From: Burkholderiales bacterium | GTDB lineage: Bacteria; Pseudomonadota; Gammaproteobacteria; Burkholderiales; SG8-39 | NCBI GenBank assembly: GCA_017880745.1 | Contig: JADGRR010000079.1 | Coordinates: forward strand, 1 to 9,443 | Direction: 5' to 3' | Length of the DNA: 9,443 bases | Shown: positions 1 to 5,646 of the stretch, piece by piece | Layout of the letters: each line of letters begins with the position of its first letter | Numbering within the stretch: position 1 is the stretch's first letter | Notes under the pieces: model-generated | What the model saw: only the letters and a program-made list of their open reading frames with translations | The model's database searches: none | Told to the model about the DNA's origin: nothing | Position numbers and translations under genes: made by a program

Positions 1-119
1 AATCCGCGACCAGAACGACCGCCAGGGGCACCGCGAAGAAAACCGCCAAGACTGCGACCAAGCGCGCGACCAAGACCGCCGCCAAGGCGGTCAAGGCTCG
101 CAAGCGCGCGGCGGGCTAG
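1..119 (+). CDS. C-terminal tail of a Lys/Ala/Thr-rich (histone H1-like) protein, 5' partial
   Basis: Reading from base 3, 38 codons run to a TAG at 117-119. The residues are almost only Ala, Lys, Thr and Arg, in loose repeats such as TAKKTAKTATK and KTAAKAVKARKRAAG. Such low-complexity basic tails bind DNA or RNA non-specifically. In betaproteobacteria they occur on AlgP/HC2-like histone H1 homologues, on some phasins and on the C-terminal extension of some topoisomerase I enzymes. The rest of the gene lies outside the window, so the parent protein cannot be named. The gene is convergent with the methyltransferase at 161-1363. That the strand and frame are coding is fairly sure because of the strongly patterned composition; the identity is open. 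Confidence 0.6.
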   Translation, partial: SATRTTARGTAKKTAKTATKRATKTAAKAVKARKRAAG

Positions 120-137
120 GCGGTTCCAGCCCGCCGC
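108..137. terminator. GC-rich inverted repeat between convergent genes, possible bidirectional terminator
   Basis: The 10-base arms GCGGCGGGCT (108-117) and AGCCCGCCGC (128-137) are perfectly complementary around a 10-base loop. The left arm overlaps the stop codon of the Lys-rich gene, and the right arm ends 24 bases from the stop of the methyltransferase gene. The position between two converging genes fits a terminator working in both directions. Neither strand has a T-run after the stem, so it is not a classical intrinsic terminator; it may only stabilise 3' ends. Confidence 0.4.
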
Positions 138-160
138 CGACCACCGCAGCGTCAGTGGAG

Positions 161-1363
161 CTAGCGCTCGCCTGCCGGCGCGGCCGCGTCGCTGCCCTGG
201 ACGGGCTTAGGGTCGCGCATGCTGCCCGCCACGATCTTGTACTCGAACAAGCGGCACTCCAGAGCGCCGTTGAACAAGGGCGTGCGCTTGGACACCTGCA
301 GCTTGATCAGCTTGGGCAGATTCATGTCGGCGCTGAGAATGTAGCAGTTCCAGCCGGCGAATTTCTGCTTCAGCGCATCGCCGAACTTGGGGTAGAACGC
401 GGCCAATTCCTGCTGCTCGCCCATGCGCTCGCCGTAGGGCGGGTTGGTGACCAGCACGCCGGTCACGGCCGGCGCCGAAATCTCCAGCGCATTCGCCTGT
501 TTCAGCTGCACCGCCTGTTCCAGGCCAACCGCGCGCAGGTTCGTCTGCGCCAGCTTGAGCGTGTCGCCGTAGAGGTCGCTGCCGTAGATCGGCAGGGGCA
601 CGAGCGGTTTGCGCCGCGCTTCGGCCGCCGAACGCAGCGCGCGCCACAGTGCCGCGTCGAAATTTTTCAACTTTTCGAAACCGAAGCTGCGCGCCATGCC
701 CGGCGCGATATCGAGCGCAATCTGCGCCGCTTCGACAAGGAAGGTGCCGCCGCCGCACATGGGATCGAGCAGCGCCGTTCCCGGTTCCCATCCGGTCAGC
801 CTGAGTATGCCTGCGGCGAGATTTTCCTTGAGTGGAGCTTCGCCTTGCGCGGCGCGCGCACCGCGCTTGAACAGCGGTTCGCCCGAAGTGTCGAGGTAGA
901 GCGTGAACTGCGTGGCATCGATGAAGGCGTGGACGCGCACCTCAGGCGCGCGCGTGTCGACATTGGGCCGGCTGCCGACGGCGCTCCTGAAGCGGTCGCA
1001 TACCGCGTCCTTGATGCGCAGCGTGAGGAAGTCGAGACTCTTGAGAGGGCAGCGCTGCGCGGTAAGGTAAACGCGGATGCTGCGCGCGACCTCGAACTGT
1101 CGGGGCCAGTCGAAGTCGTAGGCGGCGCGGTAGATGTCCTCTTCGCTGCGGTAGGGCAGGGTGAACAGGCGCAGGAGCACGCGCGTGGCGATGCGGCTTT
1201 CCAGGTTGACGCGGTAGATCACGCCGGTGTCGCCCTCGAAGGCCGCGCCGCCGGCGACGGTCTGCACTGCGCTCGCTCCCAGTGCGGTAAGCTCGGCGGC
1301 GAGCGGGTTTTCCAGGCCGCGCGGGCAGGGTGCGAACAGTTTGGCGTTGGCTTGCGGACTCAT
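161..1363 (-). CDS. rlmL: THUMP-domain class I SAM-dependent RNA methyltransferase (RlmL-like, 23S rRNA guanine-N2)
   Basis: This 400-residue protein matches the N-terminal (RlmL) half of the E. coli RlmKL fusion, which methylates N2 of a guanine in 23S rRNA using S-adenosylmethionine. Residues about 45-155 fit a THUMP RNA-binding domain. SAM motif I is LLDPMCGGGTFLVEAA (198-213), and the catalytic motif NPPYGERMG (307-315) is the N2-guanine signature. The conserved C-terminal piece LFNGALECRLFEY (363-375) follows, then a short low-complexity tail. E. coli RlmKL is about 700 residues with a second methyltransferase domain (RlmK); here that half is absent, as is usual in many betaproteobacteria. 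The ATG at 1363 places the conserved PCPRGLE segment close to the N-terminus as expected, although no clear Shine-Dalgarno is visible. The family is certain; the exact target base is inferred from homology. Confidence 0.85.
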   Translation of the reverse strand: MSPQANAKLFAPCPRGLENPLAAELTALGASAVQTVAGGAAFEGDTGVIYRVNLESRIATRVLLRLFTLPYRSEEDIYRAAYDFDWPRQFEVARSIRVYLTAQRCPLKSLDFLTLRIKDAVCDRFRSAVGSRPNVDTRAPEVRVHAFIDATQFTLYLDTSGEPLFKRGARAAQGEAPLKENLAAGILRLTGWEPGTALLDPMCGGGTFLVEAAQIALDIAPGMARSFGFEKLKNFDAALWRALRSAAEARRKPLVPLPIYGSDLYGDTLKLAQTNLRAVGLEQAVQLKQANALEISAPAVTGVLVTNPPYGERMGEQQELAAFYPKFGDALKQKFAGWNCYILSADMNLPKLIKLQVSKRTPLFNGALECRLFEYKIVAGSMRDPKPVQGSDAAAPAGER

Positions 1364-1404
1364 GGGAAATCGGGAATGATCGATCGAAGGCTGAACGCAA
1401 AAGT

Positions 1405-1433
1405 AACATAAAACAGGGTAAGCGAATGCACAA
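1405..1433 (-). promoter_or_regulatory. Weak sigma70-like promoter candidate for the rRNA methyltransferase
   Basis: On the minus strand, TTGTGC (1433-1428) and TATGTT (1410-1405) are separated by 17 bases in a locally AT-richer stretch 40-70 bases upstream of the methyltransferase ATG. The -35 matches consensus at 3 of 6 positions and the -10 at 4 of 6. The spacing and position are right but the boxes are weak. Confidence 0.25.
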
Positions 1434-1487
1434 CATCGTCAGTTGCTGCCGTGGGAAAAACCCCCGGCTCAAAGCGCATTGCGAAAT

Positions 1488-1532
1488 GAGGGGATATCCC
1501 CCAAGGGGACTTCCTTCGGGGCGCCTCCCCTC
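1488..1532. repeat. Nested imperfect palindrome, possible dispersed intergenic repeat
   Basis: An outer stem pairs GAGGGGA (1488-1494) with TCCCCTC (1526-1532). An inner stem pairs CCCCCAAGG (1498-1506) with CCTTCGGGG (1513-1521), with one C/C mismatch and the loop GGACTT. The left side also contains the perfect 12-base palindrome GGGGATATCCCC (1490-1501). The element sits between two divergent genes, upstream of both, so it is not a terminator of either. The composition and nested layout look like a REP-type mobile palindrome; only one clear copy is in this window. Confidence 0.45.
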
Positions 1533-1548
1533 GTGCTCCGCTGATTCA

Positions 1549-1579
1549 GAGGCCGTTTCGTTAATTCTGAAACGGCCTC
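1549..1579. repeat. Perfect 11-bp inverted repeat (hairpin)
   Basis: GAGGCCGTTTC (1549-1559) and GAAACGGCCTC (1569-1579) are perfectly complementary around a 9-base loop. An alternative 6-bp stem, TTCAGA (1545-1550) with TCTGAA (1566-1571), uses some of the same bases. It lies 16 bases after the nested palindrome and about 60 bases before the ATG of the small membrane protein. No T-run follows on either strand. It could be half of a paired repeat, a terminator stem, or a leader structure for the gene at 1641, depending on where transcription starts. Confidence 0.5.
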
Positions 1580-1584
1580 GTGGC

Positions 1585-1614
1585 ATGACGGGGTGCAAGA
1601 CCGGCTACTATATC
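1585..1614 (+). promoter_or_regulatory. Weak promoter candidate for the duplicated membrane protein
   Basis: ATGACG (1585-1590) and TATATC (1609-1614) are 18 bases apart; each matches the sigma70 consensus at 4 of 6 positions. Transcription would begin near 1621, giving a leader of about 20 bases that excludes the upstream hairpins. This is plausible by position, but the score is low. Confidence 0.25.
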
Positions 1615-1640
1615 CGGGTATCGCCAGTGAGAAAAAGCCG

Positions 1641-2213
1641 ATGAACAAATACCAGGCCGTCATGCTGATTGCCGCCGCCATCAATCTGTTGCTGATGCTG
1701 CTGTTCCCGCCGTACGACTACGTCAGCTATGCACATGGCAGCGTGCCCAACTTCGACGGCTTCCTGCCCGTGTTCGGAGATCATCCCAACAGCGCGGTCA
1801 ACGACGATTTCCTCGCTATCGAGATATTCACGGTGCTGATCAACACCCTGATCGCCTGGCTGCTGCTGCGCGACCGGGCGCGTCTGCGACGCCGGCTGGA
1901 CCGGCAGAATCTGGTGCTCCTGGGGGTGGCCCTGAATCTGCTGCTGGCGCTGCTGTTTCCGCCGTTCCAGGATCATTACACGGCGTCCAAGGCGCTGTTG
2001 CCTTCGTTCGACGGCTTCTATTTCGTGTTCGGGGACAACTCCATGCGCGTGATCGTCGCCGCCATGCTCTGGCTCGAGGTCATATTCGTTCTGGTCAACG
2101 GCGCCATGTTGTGGCTGTTGCTCGAACGGCCGGCGCCGCGGGAACTGACCGCCGCCGAACAGTTTGCACTGTCGGAGGAATTGCTCGGCAGGCCGGTGCG
2201 CAGGAAAACCTAA
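1641..2213 (+). CDS. Small membrane protein of unknown function with an internal tandem duplication
   Basis: I do not recognise a named family. The 190-residue product has four likely membrane segments: about 7-22, 57-76, 91-106 and 137-161. It consists of two similar halves. Residues 15-76 start NLLLMLLFPP, contain PNFDGFLPVFGD and end in WLLL. Residues 99-161 start NLLLALLFPP, contain PSFDGFYFVFGD and end in WLLL. The offset is 84-85 residues throughout. The linker at 77-88 is very basic (RDRARLRRRLDR) and should lie in the cytoplasm by the positive-inside rule. That would put both FDGF/VFGD loops on the periplasmic side. A short charged tail (162-190) follows. I chose ATG 1641, preceded by a purine-rich GAGAAAAAG, because the in-frame extension back to 1593 adds only hydrophilic, unpatterned residues. 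The gene ends in a 4-base tail-to-tail overlap with the isochorismatase gene. It is clearly coding; the function is unknown. Confidence 0.8.
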   Translation: MNKYQAVMLIAAAINLLLMLLFPPYDYVSYAHGSVPNFDGFLPVFGDHPNSAVNDDFLAIEIFTVLINTLIAWLLLRDRARLRRRLDRQNLVLLGVALNLLLALLFPPFQDHYTASKALLPSFDGFYFVFGDNSMRVIVAAMLWLEVIFVLVNGAMLWLLLERPAPRELTAAEQFALSEELLGRPVRRKT

Positions 2214-2764
2214 GCCGCAATCTCCGCCGCGATCGCCGCGGCGCTCTGCACCTTGGCGTAGAGACCGGCAAGCGCCGCCACGAACGCTGCGTGCACCTGC
2301 GCCGCAGGCACACGTTCGTCGCCGAAGGCGAGTGCGCGGGTGGCGCAGGCGTCGTGCGCCAGACTGCAGGAAAGACCGAGATCGAAAGCGGCGCGTGTGG
2401 TCGCATCCACGCACATATGGGTCATCATGCCGGCGATGACCAGATGGTCGGCGCCCAGAGCGCGCAGATGCTCCAGCAGCGTTGTTCCGCGGAAGCTGTT
2501 GGGGAAATGTTTCTGCAGCACGGTTTCTCCGGCGCGCGGCGCCACGTTGGCATGGATGTTCACGCCCTCGGTGCCGGGCAGGAAAAAGCTCGCGCCGGGC
2601 CGGTTGGAGACGTGCTGGATGTGCACCAGCGGCAGCCCCCTGGTGCGGAAGACCTCGAGCAGTTTCGCCGCCTGCAGGCTCGCCTCGGGGCTGCCCTCGA
2701 GTTCCATCTTGCCGCCGGGGAAGTAGTCGTTCTGGATGTCGATGATGATCAGGGCTGGTTTCAT
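2210..2764 (-). CDS. Isochorismatase-family cysteine hydrolase
   Basis: The 184-residue product has the full isochorismatase/nicotinamidase fold signature. The catalytic triad is visible: Asp9 in LIIIDIQNDYF, Lys85 in VLQKHFPNSF, and the nucleophile Cys118 in GMMTHMCVDATTRAA. Asn12 and Asp13 belong to the conserved QND motif. Members hydrolyse amide or vinyl-ether bonds in small molecules such as nicotinamide, ureidoacrylate, isochorismate or N-carbamoyl compounds; the substrate cannot be read from this sequence. A nicotinamidase is less likely because the typical D-x-H metal-binding motif around residues 50-60 is not obvious. The ATG at 2764 has a Shine-Dalgarno GGAG 7 bases upstream. It follows ilvA on the same strand after 76 bases, so it may be the distal gene of the hemJ-ilvA transcript. 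Its last 4 bases overlap the end of the convergent membrane-protein gene. Confidence 0.85.
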   Translation of the reverse strand: MKPALIIIDIQNDYFPGGKMELEGSPEASLQAAKLLEVFRTRGLPLVHIQHVSNRPGASFFLPGTEGVNIHANVAPRAGETVLQKHFPNSFRGTTLLEHLRALGADHLVIAGMMTHMCVDATTRAAFDLGLSCSLAHDACATRALAFGDERVPAAQVHAAFVAALAGLYAKVQSAAAIAAEIAA

Positions 2765-2840
2765 GATTGAACTCCGGGTGAGTTGTCGATGCTAATCGGT
2801 GTGGCCGCCGACGATGCCAAAGGTTGCGCTCATGCCGCGC

Positions 2841-4049
2841 TCATGCACCGTGTATCCGGGCGGCGAAGCCGGCGGCGCGCAGCGCGCCGATGATGTCCTC
2901 GATGTGCTCGCGGCCTCGGGTCTGCAGCACGAAATCGACTTCGGCGGTCTGCAGCGGCAGGTTGGTGAAGGCGCGCTGATGGTGCACTTCCTCGATATTG
3001 GCATTGGCCTCGGCGAGGCAGGCGGTGACCGTGGCGAGCGCTCCGGGCAGGTCGCGCAGCTCGACCGTGAGCCGGGCGAGCCGGCCGGCGCGCACCATCC
3101 CGCGCTCGATGATCACCGACAGCATCAGCGGATCGATGTTGCCGCCGGAGAGCACGATTCCCACGCGCCTGCCGCGGAAACGCTCAGGATAAGCGAGCAG
3201 GGCAGCCAGGCCGGCCGCGCCCGCGCCCTCGACCACCGTCTTCTCGATTTCCAGCAGCAGCACGATGGCGTGCTCGATCTCGCCCTCGCCGACCAGCAGG
3301 ATGCCGCGCGTGAGATCGCGCACGATCGGCAAGGTGAGCGCGCCCGGCTCTTTTACGGCGATGCCCTCGGCAATGGTGTTTGCGGCGAACCGGGCCGTCT
3401 CGCCGCGCAGCGCGCAGTACATCGACGGAAAATTCTCGCTCTCGACGCCGTAGAGCTCGATGCCGGGCGTGACCGCCCTGGCTGCGACCGCCATGCCGGC
3501 GATCAGGCCGCCCCCGCCCACGGGCACGACGAGGACCTCCAGCCGCGGCTCGCGCGCGAGCATTTCCAGCGCCACCGTGCCTTGGCCGCTGATCACATGT
3601 TCGTCGTCATACGGATGCACGAGGCTCAGCTTGCGCTCGGCCGCGAGCGCGAGACCCTGCGCCTTGGCCTCGTCGAAGCCCTCGCCGGCGAGGATCACTT
3701 CGGCGCCGAAGGCGCGGGTATGCTCCACTTTCACATGCGGCGTGTGGCGCGGCATGACGATGACGGCGCGCAGCCCCAAGCGCCTGGCGTGATAGGCCAC
3801 GCCCTGCGCGTGGTTGCCGGCGGATACTGCGAGCACGCCTGCCGCGCGCTCCTCCGGCGAGAGTGATGCCAGCTTGACCAGCGCGCCGCGTTCCTTGAAG
3901 GAGGCGGTAAACTGCAGGTTCTCGAACTTGAGATACACCTCGGCGCCGGTGATCCCGGACAGCGTGCGCGAGTACAGGCAGGGCGTGTCGATCACCTGGT
4001 CCGCGAGCACGGCGGCCGCAGCGCGGATCGATTGCGCGGTCACGGCCAT
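2841..4049 (-). CDS. ilvA: Threonine ammonia-lyase (threonine dehydratase), single-ACT form
   Basis: This PLP enzyme deaminates L-threonine to 2-oxobutanoate and ammonia, the first committed step to isoleucine and also a catabolic route. In the 402-residue protein, Lys52 in ASFKERGA is the Schiff-base lysine. SAGNHAQG (76-83) binds the substrate carboxylate region, VGGGGL (177-182) cradles the PLP phosphate, and SGGNID (301-306) contacts the pyridine nitrogen. Residues about 326-400 form one ACT domain, starting LARLTVELRDLPGALATV. Length and domain order match the medium, one-ACT type of about 400 residues, not the 514-residue E. coli IlvA with two ACT-like units or the ACT-less TdcB. One ACT domain suggests allosteric control, but the effector cannot be told. 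The ATG lies 2 bases after the hemJ stop with no good Shine-Dalgarno of its own, which points to coupled translation. No other threonine/isoleucine gene is nearby. Confidence 0.92.
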   Translation of the reverse strand: MAVTAQSIRAAAAVLADQVIDTPCLYSRTLSGITGAEVYLKFENLQFTASFKERGALVKLASLSPEERAAGVLAVSAGNHAQGVAYHARRLGLRAVIVMPRHTPHVKVEHTRAFGAEVILAGEGFDEAKAQGLALAAERKLSLVHPYDDEHVISGQGTVALEMLAREPRLEVLVVPVGGGGLIAGMAVAARAVTPGIELYGVESENFPSMYCALRGETARFAANTIAEGIAVKEPGALTLPIVRDLTRGILLVGEGEIEHAIVLLLEIEKTVVEGAGAAGLAALLAYPERFRGRRVGIVLSGGNIDPLMLSVIIERGMVRAGRLARLTVELRDLPGALATVTACLAEANANIEEVHHQRAFTNLPLQTAEVDFVLQTRGREHIEDIIGALRAAGFAARIHGA

Positions 4050-4051
4050 GG

Positions 4052-4465
4052 CTAGAACGGCTTTACTACCGCCATGATCACGCCGGCAATGAGAAAGATC
4101 GCCGGTACTTCGTTGAACCAGCGGTACCAGACGTGGCTTCTCGCTTTGCGGTCATGCTTGAAATCGGCGAGCAGCCTGCCGCAGTAAACATGGTAGAGCA
4201 CGAGAGCCGCGACCACGGCCAGCTTGGCGTGCAGCCAGCCGCCGGCAAAGCCATAGCCCTGCCACAGCCACACCCCGAAGAAGATGGTGAACACCGCGCC
4301 CGGGGTCATGATTCTGTAGTAAAGCTTGCTCTCCATGACCTTGAAGCGCTCGCTGCCTGCGCTGTCCTCGGTCATGGCGTGATAGACGAACAGCCGCGGC
4401 AGGTAGAACAGCCCGGCAAACCAGACCACCATGAACATGATGTGCAGCGCTTTGATCCAGAGCAT
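4052..4465 (-). CDS. hemJ: Protoporphyrinogen IX oxidase HemJ, membrane protein
   Basis: HemJ oxidises protoporphyrinogen IX to protoporphyrin IX in the inner membrane, the penultimate step of heme synthesis in bacteria lacking HemG and HemY. The 137-residue product is close to the family length (about 140). It has four hydrophobic segments (about 6-24, 52-69, 80-97, 118-134). Conserved landmarks are LWIKALHIMFMVVWFAGLFY (2-21, with His8), LPRLFVYHA (22-30), YYRIMTP (49-55) and WLHAKLAVV (77-85, with Lys81). A longer frame opens at TTG 4480, but I chose ATG 4465: family members start at MLWIKA, and a GAGG Shine-Dalgarno (4478-4475) lies 9 bases upstream and overlaps that TTG. The gene is first in a tight pair with ilvA. 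It resembles CopD-like proteins in topology, but the N-terminal block is specific to HemJ. Confidence 0.9.
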   Translation of the reverse strand: MLWIKALHIMFMVVWFAGLFYLPRLFVYHAMTEDSAGSERFKVMESKLYYRIMTPGAVFTIFFGVWLWQGYGFAGGWLHAKLAVVAALVLYHVYCGRLLADFKHDRKARSHVWYRWFNEVPAIFLIAGVIMAVVKPF

Positions 4466-4509
4466 CGGGGAGGACCTCAAAAAGTGCGAATTGCAGGACG
4501 GACGAGCGC

Positions 4510-4538
4510 AGCATAGAACCCGCCCGCAGCATTGGCAA
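4510..4538 (-). promoter_or_regulatory. Sigma70-type promoter candidate for hemJ-ilvA
   Basis: On the minus strand, TTGCCA (4538-4533, 5 of 6 to TTGACA) and TATGCT (4515-4510, 4 of 6 to TATAAT) are separated by exactly 17 bases. Transcription would start near 4503, giving a leader of about 38 bases before the hemJ ATG with its Shine-Dalgarno inside. This is the best promoter match in the window. It lies between the end of the alpha/beta hydrolase gene and hemJ, so it would make hemJ-ilvA-hydrolase a separate unit. Confidence 0.5.
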
Positions 4539-4540
4539 GC

Positions 4541-4580
4541 AGCGCGGGAGCAGCGAAGTTCCGGCGCGCTAGCCCGCGCT
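4541..4580 (-). terminator. Hairpin downstream of the alpha/beta hydrolase, possible terminator
   Basis: AGCGCGGG (4541-4548) pairs perfectly with CCCGCGCT (4573-4580), and AGCG/CGCT (4552-4555 with 4567-4570) can extend the stem inward. It starts about 50 bases after the hydrolase stop and ends 2 bases before the -35 box of the hemJ promoter candidate. A second small stem, GGGGA/TCCCC (4597-4601 with 4606-4610), lies between it and the stop. No T-run follows on the minus strand, so intrinsic termination is uncertain. Confidence 0.35.
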
Positions 4581-4628
4581 TGATCAGGGGCGCACGGGGG
4601 AAGTATCCCCGCATCGTGTTGTGGGCTC

Positions 4629-5261
4629 TCAGCCCCGCCACGCGCCCTTGATAATGTTCTTGATGATATGCAGCCGCCGGTGAAAAAAATGATCCGCGCC
4701 GGGCACCACGACGATGGGCAGCTCCTGCGGCCGCGCCCAGGCGAGCACGTTGGCGAGCGGCACGGTCTCGTCCAGTTCGCCGTGAATCACAATGCTGTCT
4801 GCCGGCACCGGCTCCGAGGTGTAGCTGCGTCCGCCGCTGACGAAACCCGCCGCCACACCCACCAGCGCCATGCGCTCAGGCTGAACGCGGTGCGCGACCA
4901 GGGTTTGCACGTAGGCGCCGAAGGAGAAGCCTGCCAGCACCGGCGATTGCGCGTGAAAGCGGGCGCGCGCGTAATCCAGGATCGCCAGCAGGTCGTCGGT
5001 CTCGCCGCGACCTTCGTCGTGCGCTCCCGCGCTCGCCCCGACGCCGCGGAAATTGGGTCGCAGCGCGGCGTAACCCAGCTCGACGAAAGTTTTCGCCAGG
5101 GTCTGCGCCACCTTGTTGTCGAGGCTGCCGCCGAACAGCGGATGCGGGTGCGCGACCAGTGCCACGCCGCGGCAGGTGCCGCCCGCGGGCAGGTCGATCA
5201 CGCATTCGACCTTGCCCGCCGCGCCGTCCAGCAGCAGGCGCTCGCTCGGCGAGCGCGTCAT
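4629..5261 (-). CDS. Alpha/beta hydrolase (dienelactone hydrolase/serine esterase-like)
   Basis: The 210-residue cytosolic hydrolase has the nucleophile elbow GFSFGAYV (111-118, Ser113), an acid residue at Asp164 in HGELDETVP and the catalytic His191 in GADHFFH. The early motif AHPHPLFGGSLDNKV (37-51) and PNFRGVGASAG (69-79) are typical of a short proteobacterial subfamily annotated as alpha/beta hydrolase or CocE-like. The substrate is unknown. I chose ATG 5261 because it forms an ATGA overlap with the ferredoxin stop codon and gives a normal family N-terminus. The frame stays open upstream to 5402, but that stretch lies inside the ferredoxin gene and its residues do not look like this family. 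The overlap argues for coupled translation. The reason for pairing with a ferredoxin is not known from the sequence. Confidence 0.85.
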   Translation of the reverse strand: MTRSPSERLLLDGAAGKVECVIDLPAGGTCRGVALVAHPHPLFGGSLDNKVAQTLAKTFVELGYAALRPNFRGVGASAGAHDEGRGETDDLLAILDYARARFHAQSPVLAGFSFGAYVQTLVAHRVQPERMALVGVAAGFVSGGRSYTSEPVPADSIVIHGELDETVPLANVLAWARPQELPIVVVPGADHFFHRRLHIIKNIIKGAWRG

Positions 5262-5566
5262 ATTTTCAGGCGCTCGACCACGCGTCCATGCTGCAGATGC
5301 TCCTTGATGATCTCGTCGATGTCGTGCTCGTCGATATAGGTGTACCAGACCTCTTCCGGGTAGACCACGATGCACGGGCCTTCCTCGCAGCGGTCGAGGC
5401 AACCCGCCTGGTTGATGCGCGCCTTGCCTTTCCCGGCGAGTCCGAGTTCCTTCACGCGCTGCTTGGCGTAGTCGCGCAGCCTGCTCGCGCCCTTGTCGTT
5501 GCAGCAGACGCGGCCGCCATCTCGCTGGTTGCAGCAGAAGAAAACATGGTGGGTGTAGTAACTCAT
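5258..5566 (-). CDS. Thioredoxin-like [2Fe-2S] ferredoxin
   Basis: The 102-residue protein fits the thioredoxin-fold [2Fe-2S] ferredoxins, related to Aquifex Fd1 (Shethna type) and to the C-terminal domain of NuoE. Seven cysteines are present: 11, 12, 21, 22, 56, 60 and 65. The likely cluster ligands are one of Cys11/12, one of Cys21/22, and Cys56 and Cys60 in QAGCLDRCEEGP (53-64). VVYPEEVWYTYI (67-78) is the usual strand pair after the cluster loop. These proteins carry single electrons; the partner is unknown. The ATG at 5566 gives the standard N-terminus (SYYTHHVFFCCNQR), although no strong Shine-Dalgarno is seen. The gene follows VanZ by 75 bases and overlaps the downstream hydrolase by 4 bases. 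The paired CC doublets make the exact ligands ambiguous. Confidence 0.88.
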   Translation of the reverse strand: MSYYTHHVFFCCNQRDGGRVCCNDKGASRLRDYAKQRVKELGLAGKGKARINQAGCLDRCEEGPCIVVYPEEVWYTYIDEHDIDEIIKEHLQHGRVVERLKI

Positions 5567-5611
5567 GCGGGATTCAATCGTAGAGGCAGCGCTCGAGCGG
5601 CGTGCAGCCTG

Positions 5612-5640
5612 CCAGCATTGTCGGTTCCGACGAACGCTGG
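5612..5640 (-). repeat. Imperfect hairpin between VanZ and ferredoxin genes
   Basis: CCAGC (5612-5616) pairs with GCTGG (5636-5640), and GTCGG/CCGAC (5620-5624 with 5627-5631) can form the inner part. It begins 1 base after the VanZ stop in the reading direction. There is no following T-run. It may attenuate read-through or protect the VanZ mRNA end. Confidence 0.3.
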
Positions 5641-5646
5641 ATTATA
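5641..5646 (-). promoter_or_regulatory. Perfect -10 box TATAAT upstream of the ferredoxin gene
   Basis: The minus strand reads TATAAT at 5646-5641, overlapping the VanZ stop codon and 75 bases upstream of the ferredoxin ATG. An exact -10 hexamer is notable in such GC-rich sequence, but no recognisable -35 box or extended -10 TG lies at 16-18 bases. It may be an internal promoter that partly uncouples ferredoxin-hydrolase from macro-VanZ, or it may reflect a chance TAA-overlapping match. Confidence 0.3.

Noticed and set aside
155..1411. 418-residue open frame on the + strand opposite the rRNA methyltransferase
   Set aside because: It is antisense to a clear THUMP/SAM methyltransferase with all motifs. 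The composition (Arg, Gln, His, Glu-rich, no domain pattern) is typical of shadow frames in GC-rich genes.
1364..1640. Insertion-sequence or MITE remnant around the intergenic palindromes
   Set aside because: I saw no target-site duplication, no long terminal inverted repeats bounding the region and no transposase fragment in any frame.
2792..2833. 13-codon frame (MSATFGIVGGHTD) between ilvA and the isochorismatase gene
   Set aside because: It is too short, has no Shine-Dalgarno, and is not a continuation of the ACT domain, which ends normally at 2841.
2799..3866. 355-residue + strand frame opposite ilvA
   Set aside because: It is antisense to a complete PLP enzyme; the Asp/His/Gln/Arg-rich translation has no recognisable domain.
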